NCBI GenBank assembly: GCA_002007365.1
Contig: LNZR01000049.1
Coordinates: 1 to 53,200, forward strand
Direction of reading: 5' to 3'
From: Epulopiscium sp. Nele67-Bin005
GTDB lineage: Bacteria > Bacillota > Clostridia > Lachnospirales > Cellulosilyticaceae
Length of the DNA: 53,200 bases
Below, one piece after another: positions 1 through 8,598 of this stretch (positions are counted from its first letter, which is position 1; every line of letters begins with the position of its first letter). The notes under the pieces are model-generated. The model worked only from the letters and a program-made list of their open reading frames with translations, was not told the origin of the DNA and searched no databases. Position numbers and translations under genes: made by a program.

Positions 1-672
1 GAAACCTCTTACTAAATTTAGAAACAGAAAATCTCCCTTCCACCAACCCCTTAACATCCTCCTTTATTTCTTTAATATCTGCTACACTACCATCTTTCAT
101 ACTTCTATTTACCTCTCCAACCCTTCAATCTTGCTTCCACTCTCTTTATTATGTCACGTGCAGGAGAAGAGATTTACCGTTACAACAAGCAACAGAAACA
201 ATTGACAAAGAAATTACCAAACCTTAAAAAAGATTAACAACGAATCTACTATTAGAACTTTTCATTTGTTTATTCATAACCTACCCTCTCTGATAAAAAC
301 TGAGAATACGTGTTTTCATAGTTAAATTGTTTGCTCAGTTTTCAAATTGCTTATACATTGATATGCACAGTTTAATTTATCAGAGTAAACTCACGCATAT
401 GTCGGCACAAATGAGAAATGCAATAGCAGCTTGCATCACAACATCAATCTCCATGACAAAGGAAAAAAAACCTAATTCATGATGAAGGCCATATGATAAC
501 TTGGAAACCCTTGAAAAGCTAATAAGTAGTCCTCCAGTTGTTTTGAGAAGCTAAAATCAACAATGATTGTTAAGAATAAAAAATTATTTATAAAAATATT
601 TTGTGGTGTCTCAAACAATCACAATTTTTTTTTTTTTTAATTTAGAGGCTGTTTTTGAATTCTCTTATTTTA

Positions 673-740
673 TTGGTTTATTTAACAAGGACAGCACACA
701 TTAATAAACATTACAGTGATTGTGCCAGAGGTAGCCATGA
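673..740. repeat. Dispersed vertebrate-type repeat resemblance
   Basis: The stretch starting TTGGTTTATTTAACAAGGAC and continuing through ACATTAATAAACATTACAG and GTGCCAGAGGTAGCCAT resembles a repeat seen many times in teleost genomes. This is recognition from memory and has not been searched. It supports a fish-like origin for the left flank. Confidence 0.4.
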
Positions 741-1667
741 AGATATTACCAATCCCTGGACAGATGTTACAAAGTCACCCTAAAAAACAGAATATAACAT
801 TAGATTTACGACTTTATTCAACATTAATCGTTTGCAGGCATGCAGAAGCAATAATGAAAAGAGGACAGAGTATTAAAATAAGTAGAAATATCATACAGGA
901 CATCCTTGTACAGCACTGTTAAGTAGGCAACTATTCAAAACATGGAACACAAAGACTCATAAAACAAACATGTAAAGCAGATAAGATAAGGGATAATAGT
1001 GTTTGGGCAAAGAGGCGCTCTGCATGTAAAATTATAGACAGATACAAAAATATATCAAACCCAGTTACTTTACAAACATATGCTGACTGCATAAACCAGA
1101 TGGCTGCCCCATCGGACAACTGCTGGCCTTGAAGGTGGCCCAGTTCGACCTATTACCAGACCAGGAATGAGCCAGTGGGTGATGTACAATGGCTACAAAA
1201 GAGTGCACAGCTTGAAAAGCCAGGCAGGTGCCACCTCGGGGAGGCTTAATTAGCAATCTCCATGGTCTGGTAAGTTATAAATATTGACAAAAAATGTGAT
1301 ATAGCATTTAAAAAAAACAATGGAACATAATGCTTAGTTTTTGAAGAGGAAAGGAAACACGGTTCTGAACTATTAGCAGATTCTTTGTGTGATCTACATT
1401 CTTTGGACTATTTCTTCTGAGTTATTCACTCTATCAAGTGCAGGTTGTAACTACTAAGTGCTGCAGAGCTCCTTAACCCACAAATGCGCTTAATTAAATA
1501 ACCAAATTATATACTGTACACCATTTGATATATTTATGATATTGATTTAATTTTATAACACAAGCTGTGGTTACAGAATTGCATTAGAGTTAAAAGTAGA
1601 AGGAATAAAAACAGTTTGCACACTGCAGGGCTCTACTTGCACTTATTAATTGCACCGAGTGAGTGAT

Positions 1668-1696
1668 GTTTCGAGCACAAGGGCTCTCTTCTTCAG
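1668..1696 (-). other. Hammerhead-like CTGANGA...GAAAC motif in host-like repeat
   Basis: On the minus strand CTGAAGA (1696-1690) is followed by a short hairpin (GAGC pairing with GCTC) and then GAAAC (1672-1668). This is the core arrangement of hammerhead ribozymes and of related motifs in Penelope-like retroelements. The intervening stem is separated from the first core box by three unpaired bases, so this may be a decayed or non-catalytic copy. It sits inside the non-bacterial flank. Confidence 0.3.
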
Positions 1697-1790
1697 AGAT
1701 ACATGAGAGTTGATAAAGATGTTATAGCAGCCAAGACACTAAAAAGTCTCACCTTAATAATAAAAAAAACAACAACAACACAATATCCAT

Positions 1791-2237
1791 GTGGTTTGTC
1801 CATTTTTCTACTTACAAACAATTTTAACTGGAGTTTTAAATGGATTAGGACTTCAAAAGATGACTTTTAAAGGAAATGTTATAGCCTCAGTTTTATGTAT
1901 AGGAGCAATTTTATTTTTAGTTCCAGAACAAGGGTTGCTTGGATTTACATCGGCACTTTTGCTTCAATCAGGATTTGCAACGACATATCATCTTTATCAT
2001 GCGCTTCAATCAATAGAATTACCAGTGGATATTGTTGGTTGGATGATAAAACCTGCACTAGCGATAACTTTTGGATCAATGGGTATGAAATATGTGCATA
2101 ATAATATTTTGATGACGGCGTTTTCGCTTAGAATATCAACATTTATTGCAATTGTGATACTTGGAATTTTCTATTTAGGATTTTTGTTTGCCTTTAAGTG
2201 TGTAACTAAAAAAGATATCGAAATGTTTATTCATTAA
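1791..2237 (+). CDS. spoVB: SpoVB/MATE-like polysaccharide flippase, C-terminal fragment
   Basis: This is the last 148 or so residues of a multi-pass membrane protein. The opening residues CPFFYLQTILTGVLNGLGLQ match the conserved region of stage V sporulation protein B and related lipid-linked precursor flippases of the MOP/PST superfamily, which are usually around 500 residues. At least four hydrophobic segments follow, ending in a short basic tail. The 5' two thirds are absent because the frame runs into non-bacterial DNA just upstream. The codon at 1791 is GTG, but there is no ribosome binding site and it is not a true start. A general polysaccharide flippase is the alternative to SpoVB. 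A strong terminator follows at once. Confidence 0.7.
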   Translation: MVCPFFYLQTILTGVLNGLGLQKMTFKGNVIASVLCIGAILFLVPEQGLLGFTSALLLQSGFATTYHLYHALQSIELPVDIVGWMIKPALAITFGSMGMKYVHNNILMTAFSLRISTFIAIVILGIFYLGFLFAFKCVTKKDIEMFIH

Positions 2238-2243
2238 GGGAGG

Positions 2244-2283
2244 GCTTGTTTACTATTTTTTATAGTAGACAGGCTTTTTTTTT
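2244..2283 (+). terminator. Rho-independent terminator after spoVB fragment
   Basis: GCTTGTTTACTAT pairs with ATAGTAGACAGGC (13 bp with two wobbles) and is followed by nine T. Confidence 0.9.
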
Positions 2284-2316
2284 GATATAATTATAGTATA
2301 GAAAGGAGGGATTTAG

Positions 2317-3150
2317 TTGGCTCAAAATAAAGAAGATTTGATTATGAAACGTGCAATGCAAGTATTTGCAAAGTATGCACCAAAATATTTTGGTCATGGG
2401 GGAAAAGTTAAGTCTATTGCTCACACAGAAGATTTGATAATGACTCTTAATGATATGAGAATGGATTTTGTATTTTTGATGGAAGATGATACTTACATTC
2501 ATTTTGAGTTTCAGACAACAAATAAAGGTATTAAAGATTTGGTGAGGTTTAATATTTATGATTTGTTGTTGTTCCAAAAAACAGGGAAGCCTATAAAGAC
2601 GTATGTAGTTTATTCTAGTGATATTAAAAATCCTAAAAGTGAATATACGTATGGAGGTGGAAATACTTATAAAGTAACGCCTATTTGTATGGCTGATAAA
2701 AATGCAATTTCAGTACTTGAGCATATCGAAAATAAGTTAAAAAAAGGAGAACCATTAACTGATATTGAACAGATGGATTTGGTATTTGCACCAATTATGG
2801 GTGGTGGTTTAACTAAGGAAGATGTTTTAAGTAAAGCATTAACTATGACTATGGAATATGATGTACAGAAAGAAGAAGAAATTCAAGCTATGCTATATAC
2901 ATTTGCCTTAAAATTTTTAGATGAAGGACAGATGGATAAAATAAAGGAGTTGGTAAAGATGTCACCATTAGGAAAGATGTTAATTGCAGAAGGAAGAGAA
3001 GCTGGACTGGCAGAAGGACTAGCAGAAGGGTTATTAGAAAAAGCTGTAGAAGTAGCAAAAACTTTATTTAAAAAAGGAATGGATTTTGAATTTGTGCAGG
3101 AAATAACAGGGTTATCATCTGAACAATTAAAAGAAATTCAGGCACAATAA
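2317..3150 (+). CDS. Rpn/PD-(D/E)XK family nuclease (putative transposase family)
   Basis: A 277-residue protein of the Rpn/YhgA-like family, annotated variously as recombination-promoting nuclease or PD-(D/E)XK transposase family. It starts at TTG 2317 behind a strong AAAGGAGGG site. The nuclease core lies in residues 40-120: Asp50 in RMDFVF, then the strand IHFEFQ with Glu64 and Gln66, matching the D...ExQ variant of the fold. The C-terminal third is helical and holds the EGREAGLAEGLAEG repeats typical of these proteins, followed by a helix ending in LKEIQAQ. Family members cleave DNA and promote RecA-independent recombination. The substrate here is unknown. The last 210 bp and the terminator are duplicated downstream. 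Confidence 0.8.
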   Translation: MAQNKEDLIMKRAMQVFAKYAPKYFGHGGKVKSIAHTEDLIMTLNDMRMDFVFLMEDDTYIHFEFQTTNKGIKDLVRFNIYDLLLFQKTGKPIKTYVVYSSDIKNPKSEYTYGGGNTYKVTPICMADKNAISVLEHIENKLKKGEPLTDIEQMDLVFAPIMGGGLTKEDVLSKALTMTMEYDVQKEEEIQAMLYTFALKFLDEGQMDKIKELVKMSPLGKMLIAEGREAGLAEGLAEGLLEKAVEVAKTLFKKGMDFEFVQEITGLSSEQLKEIQAQ

Positions 3151-3158
3151 ATAAAAAA

Positions 3159-3190
3159 GCAACTAACTTTTTGAGGCTAGTTGTTTTTTT
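3159..3190 (+). terminator. Terminator of nuclease gene (first copy)
   Basis: CAACTA (3160-3165) pairs with TAGTTG (3178-3183), followed by a run of seven T. Confidence 0.8.
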
Positions 3191-3194
3191 AAAA

Positions 3195-3416
3195 ATAAAG
3201 GAGTTGGTAAAGATGTCACCATTAGGAAAGATGTTAATTGCAGAAGGAAGAGAAGCTGGACTGGCAGAAGGATTGGCAGAAGGACTAGCAGAAGGGTTAT
3301 TAGAAAAAGCTGTAGAAGTAGCAAAAACTTTATTTAAAAAAGGAGTGGATTTTGAATTTGTGCAGGAAATAACAGGGTTATCACCTGAGCAATTAAAAGA
3401 AATTCAGGCGCAATAA
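3195..3416 (+). pseudogene. Orphan duplicated C-terminus of the Rpn-family nuclease
   Basis: This second copy of the gene tail encodes IKELVKMSPLGKMLIAEGRE and onward to LKEIQAQ, but has no nuclease domain. The frame opens upstream only inside the first copy's terminator (TTG 3171), with no ribosome binding site. It differs from the intact tail by Met to Val and Ser to Pro changes and one extra GLAE repeat. It is probably an untranslated by-product of the tandem duplication. Alternatively it could serve as a recombination donor for the repeat region. Confidence 0.85.
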
Positions 3417-3424
3417 ATAAAAAA

Positions 3425-3458
3425 GCAACTAACTTTTTGAGGCTAGTTGCTTTTTTTT
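3425..3458. terminator. Bidirectional terminator between convergent genes
   Basis: GCAACTA (3425-3431) and TAGTTGC (3444-3450) form a perfect 7-bp stem with a T run on the plus strand and an A run before it, so it can also end transcription of the convergent phosphofructokinase gene. The stop codon of that gene (3457-3459) abuts it. Confidence 0.85.
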
Positions 3459-4683
3459 AATATAAGTGAGAGATATCACAATATTTTGGTACACCATTTT
3501 TATACGACAGGTTAACTTCTCCTTCGATAAGAGGTAGCATATAATCAATTAATTGTTGAGTTACATCATTATGAGCCTTAGAAATCCATTCAAGAGGAAT
3601 AGTTTTTGTAAGGTTTGCGATATCTTTTATATCATAAGGAACGATATTGCAATGATAATTTTGGTCAGTAGTTCTTTGGTAACACATCATTTTTGCCGTT
3701 TCACCAGTAGCGCCAACTCGTACTGCTTCTTGACCAATTGCAATAGCTTCATCAATATCAGTTTTTGAAGCAATATGACCTCCTGCACGTTGAGAAACAT
3801 TGATTTCTATAGAACGAACTTTGCAACGTAAAGTTTCTTTTAGGTGGTGTTCTAGCATTTTACCGACTCCACAAAGTTGCTTATGTCCAAAGGCATCAGT
3901 CGTTGAAGAGGCTGAAATATAGTTTCCGTCTTTGTCTTTAATTCCTTTAGAAACTGCTATAATAATATTTTTTCTTTTGCGTTGAGCAGTTTTGATATCT
4001 TGAACGAAATTATCAAGGTCAAAAGGAACTTCTGGCAAATAAATTAAGTCAGGAGCATGAGAATAGCTAGTTCTTGCTAAGGCGCTACTTGCTGTAAGCC
4101 AACCTGCATCACGTCCCATAATTTCAACAATTGCAACAGATGGAATATTGTAGATGTAAGTATCGTGTGCAATTTCAAGAAGAGTTGTTGCGATATATTT
4201 TGCGGCACTTCCGTATCCAGGGGTATGGTCTGTAATTGGTAAATCGTTATCTATAGTCTTTGGAATGCCAATTACATTTACATCTTTATTATGTAATTTT
4301 GCATAAGAAGATAGTTTTAAAACGGTATCCATTGAGTCGTTTCCACCGATATAAAAAATTGTTGTGATATTTTCTTTTTCTAACATAGTAAAGATTTCTT
4401 CATACATTTGTGCATTTTGGCTAATATCTGGCAGTCTAAATCTGCATGAGCCAAGATACATTGCTGGAGTGTGGGCAAGTTGAGATAAAGAATTTTCATC
4501 ATTAAATTTATCAGATAAATTCATATAGCGACCCTCTAAAAATCCAGCTATTCCATTTATCATACCAAATACTTTGTCATAATTATCAGATGCCAAAACT
4601 TCTTTTACAACACCTACTAAAGATGCATTTATTGCTGCTGTTGGGCCACCTGATTGACCTACAATACAGTTTCCTTTTTTCAT
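3457..4683 (-). CDS. pfp: Pyrophosphate-type 6-phosphofructokinase
   Basis: 408 residues; phosphorylates fructose 6-phosphate in glycolysis. The N-terminal VGQSGGPTAAIN (residues 8-19) is the phosphoryl-donor loop. GGNDS (113-117) has Asp116 where ATP-dependent enzymes have Gly, and PKTIDND (141-147) has Lys142 at the second donor-discriminating position. Both features mark PPi-dependent enzymes. Asp145 and Asp147 are the catalytic pair, and MGRDAGW (189-195) binds the sugar phosphate. The ATG is preceded by GCGAGGAAC. The gene stands alone and converges on the nuclease gene with a shared terminator. PPi use saves ATP and is common in anaerobic clostridia. Donor specificity is inferred from residues only. 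Confidence 0.9.
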   Translation of the reverse strand: MKKGNCIVGQSGGPTAAINASLVGVVKEVLASDNYDKVFGMINGIAGFLEGRYMNLSDKFNDENSLSQLAHTPAMYLGSCRFRLPDISQNAQMYEEIFTMLEKENITTIFYIGGNDSMDTVLKLSSYAKLHNKDVNVIGIPKTIDNDLPITDHTPGYGSAAKYIATTLLEIAHDTYIYNIPSVAIVEIMGRDAGWLTASSALARTSYSHAPDLIYLPEVPFDLDNFVQDIKTAQRKRKNIIIAVSKGIKDKDGNYISASSTTDAFGHKQLCGVGKMLEHHLKETLRCKVRSIEINVSQRAGGHIASKTDIDEAIAIGQEAVRVGATGETAKMMCYQRTTDQNYHCNIVPYDIKDIANLTKTIPLEWISKAHNDVTQQLIDYMLPLIEGEVNLSYKNGVPKYCDISHLY

Positions 4684-4740
4684 AATTAGTTCCTCGCTTA
4701 ATAATAAGATTTTTCCGATTGAATATAAATTTCCTAACTA

Positions 4741-4769
4741 ATAATAACCAAAACTTTTGTAATATGCAA
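4741..4769 (-). promoter_or_regulatory. SigA-type promoter of pfp
   Basis: On the minus strand TTGCAT (4769-4764), a 17-nt spacer and TATTAT (4746-4741) lie about 58 bp upstream of the pfp start. Confidence 0.6.
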
Positions 4770-4852
4770 GGTAAATTTTAATTTTTAATTCAATTTACGT
4801 CTTAGACTGACAAATTATGATAGCAAATTTGAAAATTTTAACAGAATTTGGC

Positions 4853-4880
4853 TTGACAATGTTCTTTTGTATAGTAAAAT
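4853..4880 (+). promoter_or_regulatory. SigA-type promoter of pheST
   Basis: TTGACA (4853-4858), a 16-nt spacer and TAAAAT (4875-4880). The predicted transcript starts near 4887, only about 80 nt before pheS. Confidence 0.75.
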
Positions 4881-4908
4881 AGAAGATAAAAACCATCATT
4901 AGATATAT

Positions 4909-4945
4909 AAGCCTTCGTCCCAAAATGTGAGGGGTGAGGGCTTTT
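4909..4945 (+). promoter_or_regulatory. Strong leader hairpin before pheS
   Basis: AAGCCTTCGTCCC (4909-4921) pairs with GGGGTGAGGGCTT (4931-4943) over 13 bp with three wobbles around a 9-nt loop. TTTT follows and the ribosome binding site is 8 nt downstream. It looks like an intrinsic attenuator with a short U tract, or a translation-modulating hairpin. The leader is far too short for a T-box. Confidence 0.7.
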
Positions 4946-4966
4946 AAAGATGAAAGGAAAATGTAT

Positions 4967-5986
4967 ATGAGGGAAAAATTAGAAAATATTAGAATAAAAG
5001 CTCTTGAGGCTATTCAAGATGCTACTGATTTAAAAACATTTGAGGATTTGCGTGTTAATTATTTAGGGAAAAAAGGTGAACTTACTGCTGCTCTTAGAGG
5101 AATGAAGGACCTTTCAAAAGAGGAGCGTCCTGTAATTGGACAGGTTGCTAATGAGGTTCGTGAAAAAGTGGAACAGGCTTTAGCTTCTAAAAAAGAGGCC
5201 CTAGAAAGTGCTGCTCAAAATAAGGCTTTGCAAGATGAAATTATTGATATTACAATGTCTGGAAAGAAGATGCCAGTTGGAAAACTGCACCCACTTGACC
5301 AAACTTTAGAGGAAATTCAAAGAATTTTTATGGGTATGGGTTATGAGGTGATTTCTGGGCGTGAAGTTGAGACGAGTTATTATAATTTTGATGCTCTAAA
5401 CCTTGGGCCACAACACCCTGCAAGAGATGAACAAGATACTTTTTATTTTACTCCAGACATAGTTTTGCGTACATGTACATCACCAAGTCAAGTGCATACA
5501 ATGGAAAATCAATCGTTGCCAATTCGTATGGTAGCTCCTGGGAAGGTGTATCGTTCTGATGAAGTTGATGCTACTCATTCGCCAGTTTTTCATCAAATTG
5601 AAGGGCTAGTAATTGATGAAAATATTACATTTGGAGATTTAAAAGGTGTGTTGCTTGAGTTTGCAAAAAGATTTTTTGGAGATAAAGTTACGCTTAAATT
5701 CCGTCCACACTATTTTCCTTTTACAGAGCCAAGTGCTGAGGTTGATGTAAGTTGTGTTATGTGTGAAGGTAGTGGTTGTTCGGTTTGTAAACAAGAAGGT
5801 TTTATTGAAGTTTTAGGTTGTGGAATGGTACACCCTAAAGTACTTGAGATGGCTGGAATTGACTCAACAAAGTATCAAGGATTTGCGTTTGGTATGGGTG
5901 TTGAGAGATTGACTATGCTAAAATATAACATCAATGATTTGAGATTGTTTTATGAAAATGATGTAAGATTTTTGGATCAATTTTAG
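4967..5986 (+). CDS. pheS: Phenylalanine--tRNA ligase alpha subunit
   Basis: Catalytic subunit of the cytoplasmic alpha2-beta2 PheRS, which charges tRNA-Phe. The start at ATG 4967 gives 339 residues beginning MREKLENIRIKALEAI, aligning with the usual N-terminus, and lies 9 nt after AAAGG. An in-frame ATG at 4961 is too close to that site. Residues 1-90 form the coiled-coil tRNA-binding arm. The class II core includes the motif 2 region (VYRSDEVDATHSPVFHQIEG), a Cys-rich insertion (CVMCEGSGCSVC) typical of the bacterial alpha subunit, and motif 3 (GFAFGMGVERLTML). It is followed 12 nt later by pheT in one operon. Confidence 0.96.
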   Translation: MREKLENIRIKALEAIQDATDLKTFEDLRVNYLGKKGELTAALRGMKDLSKEERPVIGQVANEVREKVEQALASKKEALESAAQNKALQDEIIDITMSGKKMPVGKLHPLDQTLEEIQRIFMGMGYEVISGREVETSYYNFDALNLGPQHPARDEQDTFYFTPDIVLRTCTSPSQVHTMENQSLPIRMVAPGKVYRSDEVDATHSPVFHQIEGLVIDENITFGDLKGVLLEFAKRFFGDKVTLKFRPHYFPFTEPSAEVDVSCVMCEGSGCSVCKQEGFIEVLGCGMVHPKVLEMAGIDSTKYQGFAFGMGVERLTMLKYNINDLRLFYENDVRFLDQF

Positions 5987-5998
5987 GAGGAAATAAAA

Positions 5999-8386
5999 AT
6001 GAATGTACCTATGTCGTGGCTTAGACAATATGTAACTTTAGATATGGATATAAAAACTTATGCTGATAAAATGACTTTGTCGGGTTCAAAAGTTGAAAAA
6101 ATTGAGGAGCTTGGAAAGGAAATTACTAATGTTGTTGTTGGTAAAATTGAAAAAGTTGAACAACACCCAGACGCTGATAAACTTAGAATAATGCAAGTAA
6201 ATATTGGAGCAAATGAAAAAATTCAAATTATAACAGCTGCAAAAAATGTGGAGCTTGGAGACGTTGTGCCGGTTGCGTTAGATGGTGCAACTTTGGCAAA
6301 TGACCTCAAAATTAAAAATAGTAAACTTCGTGGAGTGCCTTCACAAGGAATGTTTTGTTCGGTTGAGGAGCTTGGATTTACGCAGGAACAATTTCCTGAT
6401 GCGCCAGAAGATGGAATTTATATTTTTAAGCAAGAAATGATATTGGGAGAAGATGTAAAACCTTATTTTGGGTTGGGTGAAGAAGTTATTGAATATGAAA
6501 TTACAGCAAATCGACCAGATTGTTTTAGTATTTTGGGGATTGCAAAAGAAGCGAGTGCTACATTTGGAGTGCCATTTAATTTTCCAGAAATTGAAGTTGG
6601 AGAATGTAGTGATGATGCAAATTCTTTAGTTAAAATTAATATTCAAAACGAGGAGCTTTGTCCAAGATATTCGGGTAGAGTTATTGAAAATGTTAAGGTT
6701 GGACCTTCTCCAAAGTGGTTGCAAGACCGTTTGTTATCGGCAGGACTTAGACCTATAAATAATATTGTAGATATAACTAACTTTGTACTTTTGGAATTTG
6801 GACAACCGATGCATGCTTTTGATTATGATAAGTTATCTGGTCGTGAAATTAATGTACGAAATGCTAAAGATGGAGAATTTTTGGTAACATTGTTAGGCGA
6901 GCATATAAATTTAGATGATAGTATGTTGGTTGTAGCTGATGCTGAAAAACCTGTTGCAATTGCTGGGATTATGGGTGGAGAAAATTCTAAAGTTACAGAA
7001 GAAACTACAACTATTTTATTTGAATGTGCAAATTTTGATGGGTTTAATGTGCGTCAAACTTCAAAAAAGACAAACATTATGAGTGACTCTTCTAAAAAAT
7101 TTGTTAAGGGGCTTGACCCAAATAATGTAGAACCTGCTCTTTTGCGTGCTGTACAGTTGTTAAAAATGGTGACAGATGGTGTAAATGATAGGGGAAGTGT
7201 TGATGTTTATCCTAAAAAACGTGAACCACTTACGATTTCTTATGATGTAGATTGGATTAATTCATTTTTGGGGTTATCATTAGGCGAAGATAAAATGGTA
7301 GAAATATTTGAAAGACTTGAGTTTAAAGTTGATGAGTCTTCTAAAAAAGTTACTATCCCTACTTCAAGACCCGATGTAACTATGATGGCTGATTTATCTG
7401 AAGAGGTTGCAAGAATTTATGGTTATGATAAAATTCCACTTACGTTAGAGCGTGCAAAACCAACGGTTGGAGTAAAAACTAAGGAGCAACTTTTGATAGA
7501 AAAAATCCGTAATGTAATGCATTCTAACGGAGTTTATGGGGCGTTAACTTATACGTTTGAGAGTCCTAAAGTTTATGATAAACTTAATTATCCAGAGGGT
7601 AGTCCTGCTCGTGATGCGCTAAAAATTTCTAATCCACTTGGTGAAGATTTTAGTATTATGAGAACAACAACTTTAAATGGAATGTTAAATGCACTTAGCA
7701 CAAATTATAATAGAAGAAATGAAACAGTTGCACTATATGAAATTGGTAAAGTTTTTGAGAAAACAGAGAAGGATTTACCAAATGAAATCGAGAAATTAAC
7801 TGTGGGAATGTATGGAAAAGATATTGATTTTTATTCGTTAAAAGGAGTTTTGGAAGGGGTTCTTTTGGCATTAAAAATTGAAAAATTTGAGGTAAAACGT
7901 AATTCAACATTGTTGTTTATGCATACAGGGAGATGTGCTGATTTATTTATTAACAATAAATATGTTGGATATTTTGGAGAAATTCACCCTCAAGTTGCAA
8001 AAAATTATGACTTAGATACTAGAGTTTATGTGTGCGAAATCGACATAAAACCTTTATTGACTTATAGTAAACTAGATAATATTAAATATACTGCACTTCC
8101 AAAATATCCTTCAACATCAAGGGATATAGCGATGTTAATTAAAAAAGATGTACTAGTTGGTGATATCGAAAAGTTAATTAAACAACGTGGAGGAAAATTG
8201 TTGACTAGTGTAGAATTATTTGATGTCTATGAAGGAAAGCAAATTGAAGATAATCAAAAATCTGTAGCATATCGTTTGGTATTTAGAGCAAATGATAGAA
8301 CTTTAACAGAAGAAGATGTTCAAAAATTTATGAAAAAAATTCTCCAAGGTTTGGAAACAGAAATGAATGCTAAACTTAGGGATTAA
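5999..8386 (+). CDS. pheT: Phenylalanine--tRNA ligase beta subunit
   Basis: 795 residues, the normal length for bacterial PheT. Domains in order: the N-terminal segment; the EMAP/OB-fold tRNA-binding domain (about 40-150, with VEQHPDADKLRIMQVNIG); B3/B4 editing domain (about 210-390), which hydrolyses mischarged Tyr-tRNA; B5 domain (about 400-475); a degenerate class II core; and the C-terminal ferredoxin-like anticodon-binding domain (about 700-795, starting at YPSTSRDIAMLI). A GGAGG site precedes the ATG. It pairs with PheS, and the operon ends at a terminator just downstream. Confidence 0.97.
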   Translation: MNVPMSWLRQYVTLDMDIKTYADKMTLSGSKVEKIEELGKEITNVVVGKIEKVEQHPDADKLRIMQVNIGANEKIQIITAAKNVELGDVVPVALDGATLANDLKIKNSKLRGVPSQGMFCSVEELGFTQEQFPDAPEDGIYIFKQEMILGEDVKPYFGLGEEVIEYEITANRPDCFSILGIAKEASATFGVPFNFPEIEVGECSDDANSLVKINIQNEELCPRYSGRVIENVKVGPSPKWLQDRLLSAGLRPINNIVDITNFVLLEFGQPMHAFDYDKLSGREINVRNAKDGEFLVTLLGEHINLDDSMLVVADAEKPVAIAGIMGGENSKVTEETTTILFECANFDGFNVRQTSKKTNIMSDSSKKFVKGLDPNNVEPALLRAVQLLKMVTDGVNDRGSVDVYPKKREPLTISYDVDWINSFLGLSLGEDKMVEIFERLEFKVDESSKKVTIPTSRPDVTMMADLSEEVARIYGYDKIPLTLERAKPTVGVKTKEQLLIEKIRNVMHSNGVYGALTYTFESPKVYDKLNYPEGSPARDALKISNPLGEDFSIMRTTTLNGMLNALSTNYNRRNETVALYEIGKVFEKTEKDLPNEIEKLTVGMYGKDIDFYSLKGVLEGVLLALKIEKFEVKRNSTLLFMHTGRCADLFINNKYVGYFGEIHPQVAKNYDLDTRVYVCEIDIKPLLTYSKLDNIKYTALPKYPSTSRDIAMLIKKDVLVGDIEKLIKQRGGKLLTSVELFDVYEGKQIEDNQKSVAYRLVFRANDRTLTEEDVQKFMKKILQGLETEMNAKLRD

Positions 8387-8393
8387 TTTAGTG

Positions 8394-8425
8394 AAACAGG
8401 ATAAATTTTATCCTGTTTTTATTTT
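8394..8425 (+). terminator. Terminator of pheST
   Basis: AAACAGGATAAA pairs with TTTATCCTGTTT, followed by T-rich sequence. Confidence 0.85.
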
Positions 8426-8498
8426 TGTTTCCGACATTATTACCTATTAAATAGTAATTAATACCAGTACTTGACGTTAAAAAATATCATTAATTTTA

Positions 8499-8527
8499 TT
8501 GAAATTTTGGGTTTAGTAGGGTATAGT
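8499..8527 (+). promoter_or_regulatory. SigA-type promoter of the chemosensory block
   Basis: TTGAAA (8499-8504), a 17-nt spacer and TATAGT (8522-8527) lie about 70 bp upstream of the first receptor. I saw no SigD-type element before this gene. Confidence 0.65.
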
Positions 8528-8598
8528 ATAAAGTAGAGGAGAATATTTATTTATAGAGGTAGTATATACTTGTTTATTGGGTGAAAGGGGATACAAAA

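Larger units (their letters stand above)
1..1785. other. Non-bacterial (host-like) flanking DNA
   Basis: This stretch has no bacterial-style gene. Possible reading frames are all under 70 codons and lack ribosome binding sites. It contains a run of 14 T (625-638), an AAC-rich simple repeat (about 1768-1780), a GC-richer island (about 1085-1265) and segments resembling dispersed vertebrate repeats (673-740 and about 1610-1710). Base composition and texture change abruptly at about 1785, where an in-frame bacterial coding sequence begins without its 5' end. The best reading is eukaryotic host DNA joined to a bacterial segment in a chimeric clone or assembly. Teleost origin is suggested only by repeat resemblance from memory. 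Confidence 0.75.
2938..3458 (+). repeat. Tandem duplication of nuclease 3' end plus terminator
   Basis: Bases 2938-3191 are repeated head to tail at 3192-3458. The unit of about 254 bp includes the last 70 codons of the nuclease gene, its stop codon and its terminator. The second copy carries a 12-bp in-frame expansion (one more GLAE unit) and a few substitutions. The boundaries fall in short A-rich tracts. Confidence 0.95.

Noticed and set aside
716-1256. Three short open frames in the left flank
   Set aside because: All under 70 codons, no ribosome binding sites, no recognisable protein similarity, and they lie in DNA with eukaryotic texture.
3171-3416. Separate small protein gene after the Rpn-family gene
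   Set aside because: It is the duplicated tail of the upstream gene, starting inside a terminator without a ribosome binding site; described as a pseudogene instead.
4880-4966. T-box riboswitch before pheS
   Set aside because: The leader is about 80 nt, lacks the conserved T-box AGGGTGGNACCGCG element and is too short for the specifier stem.
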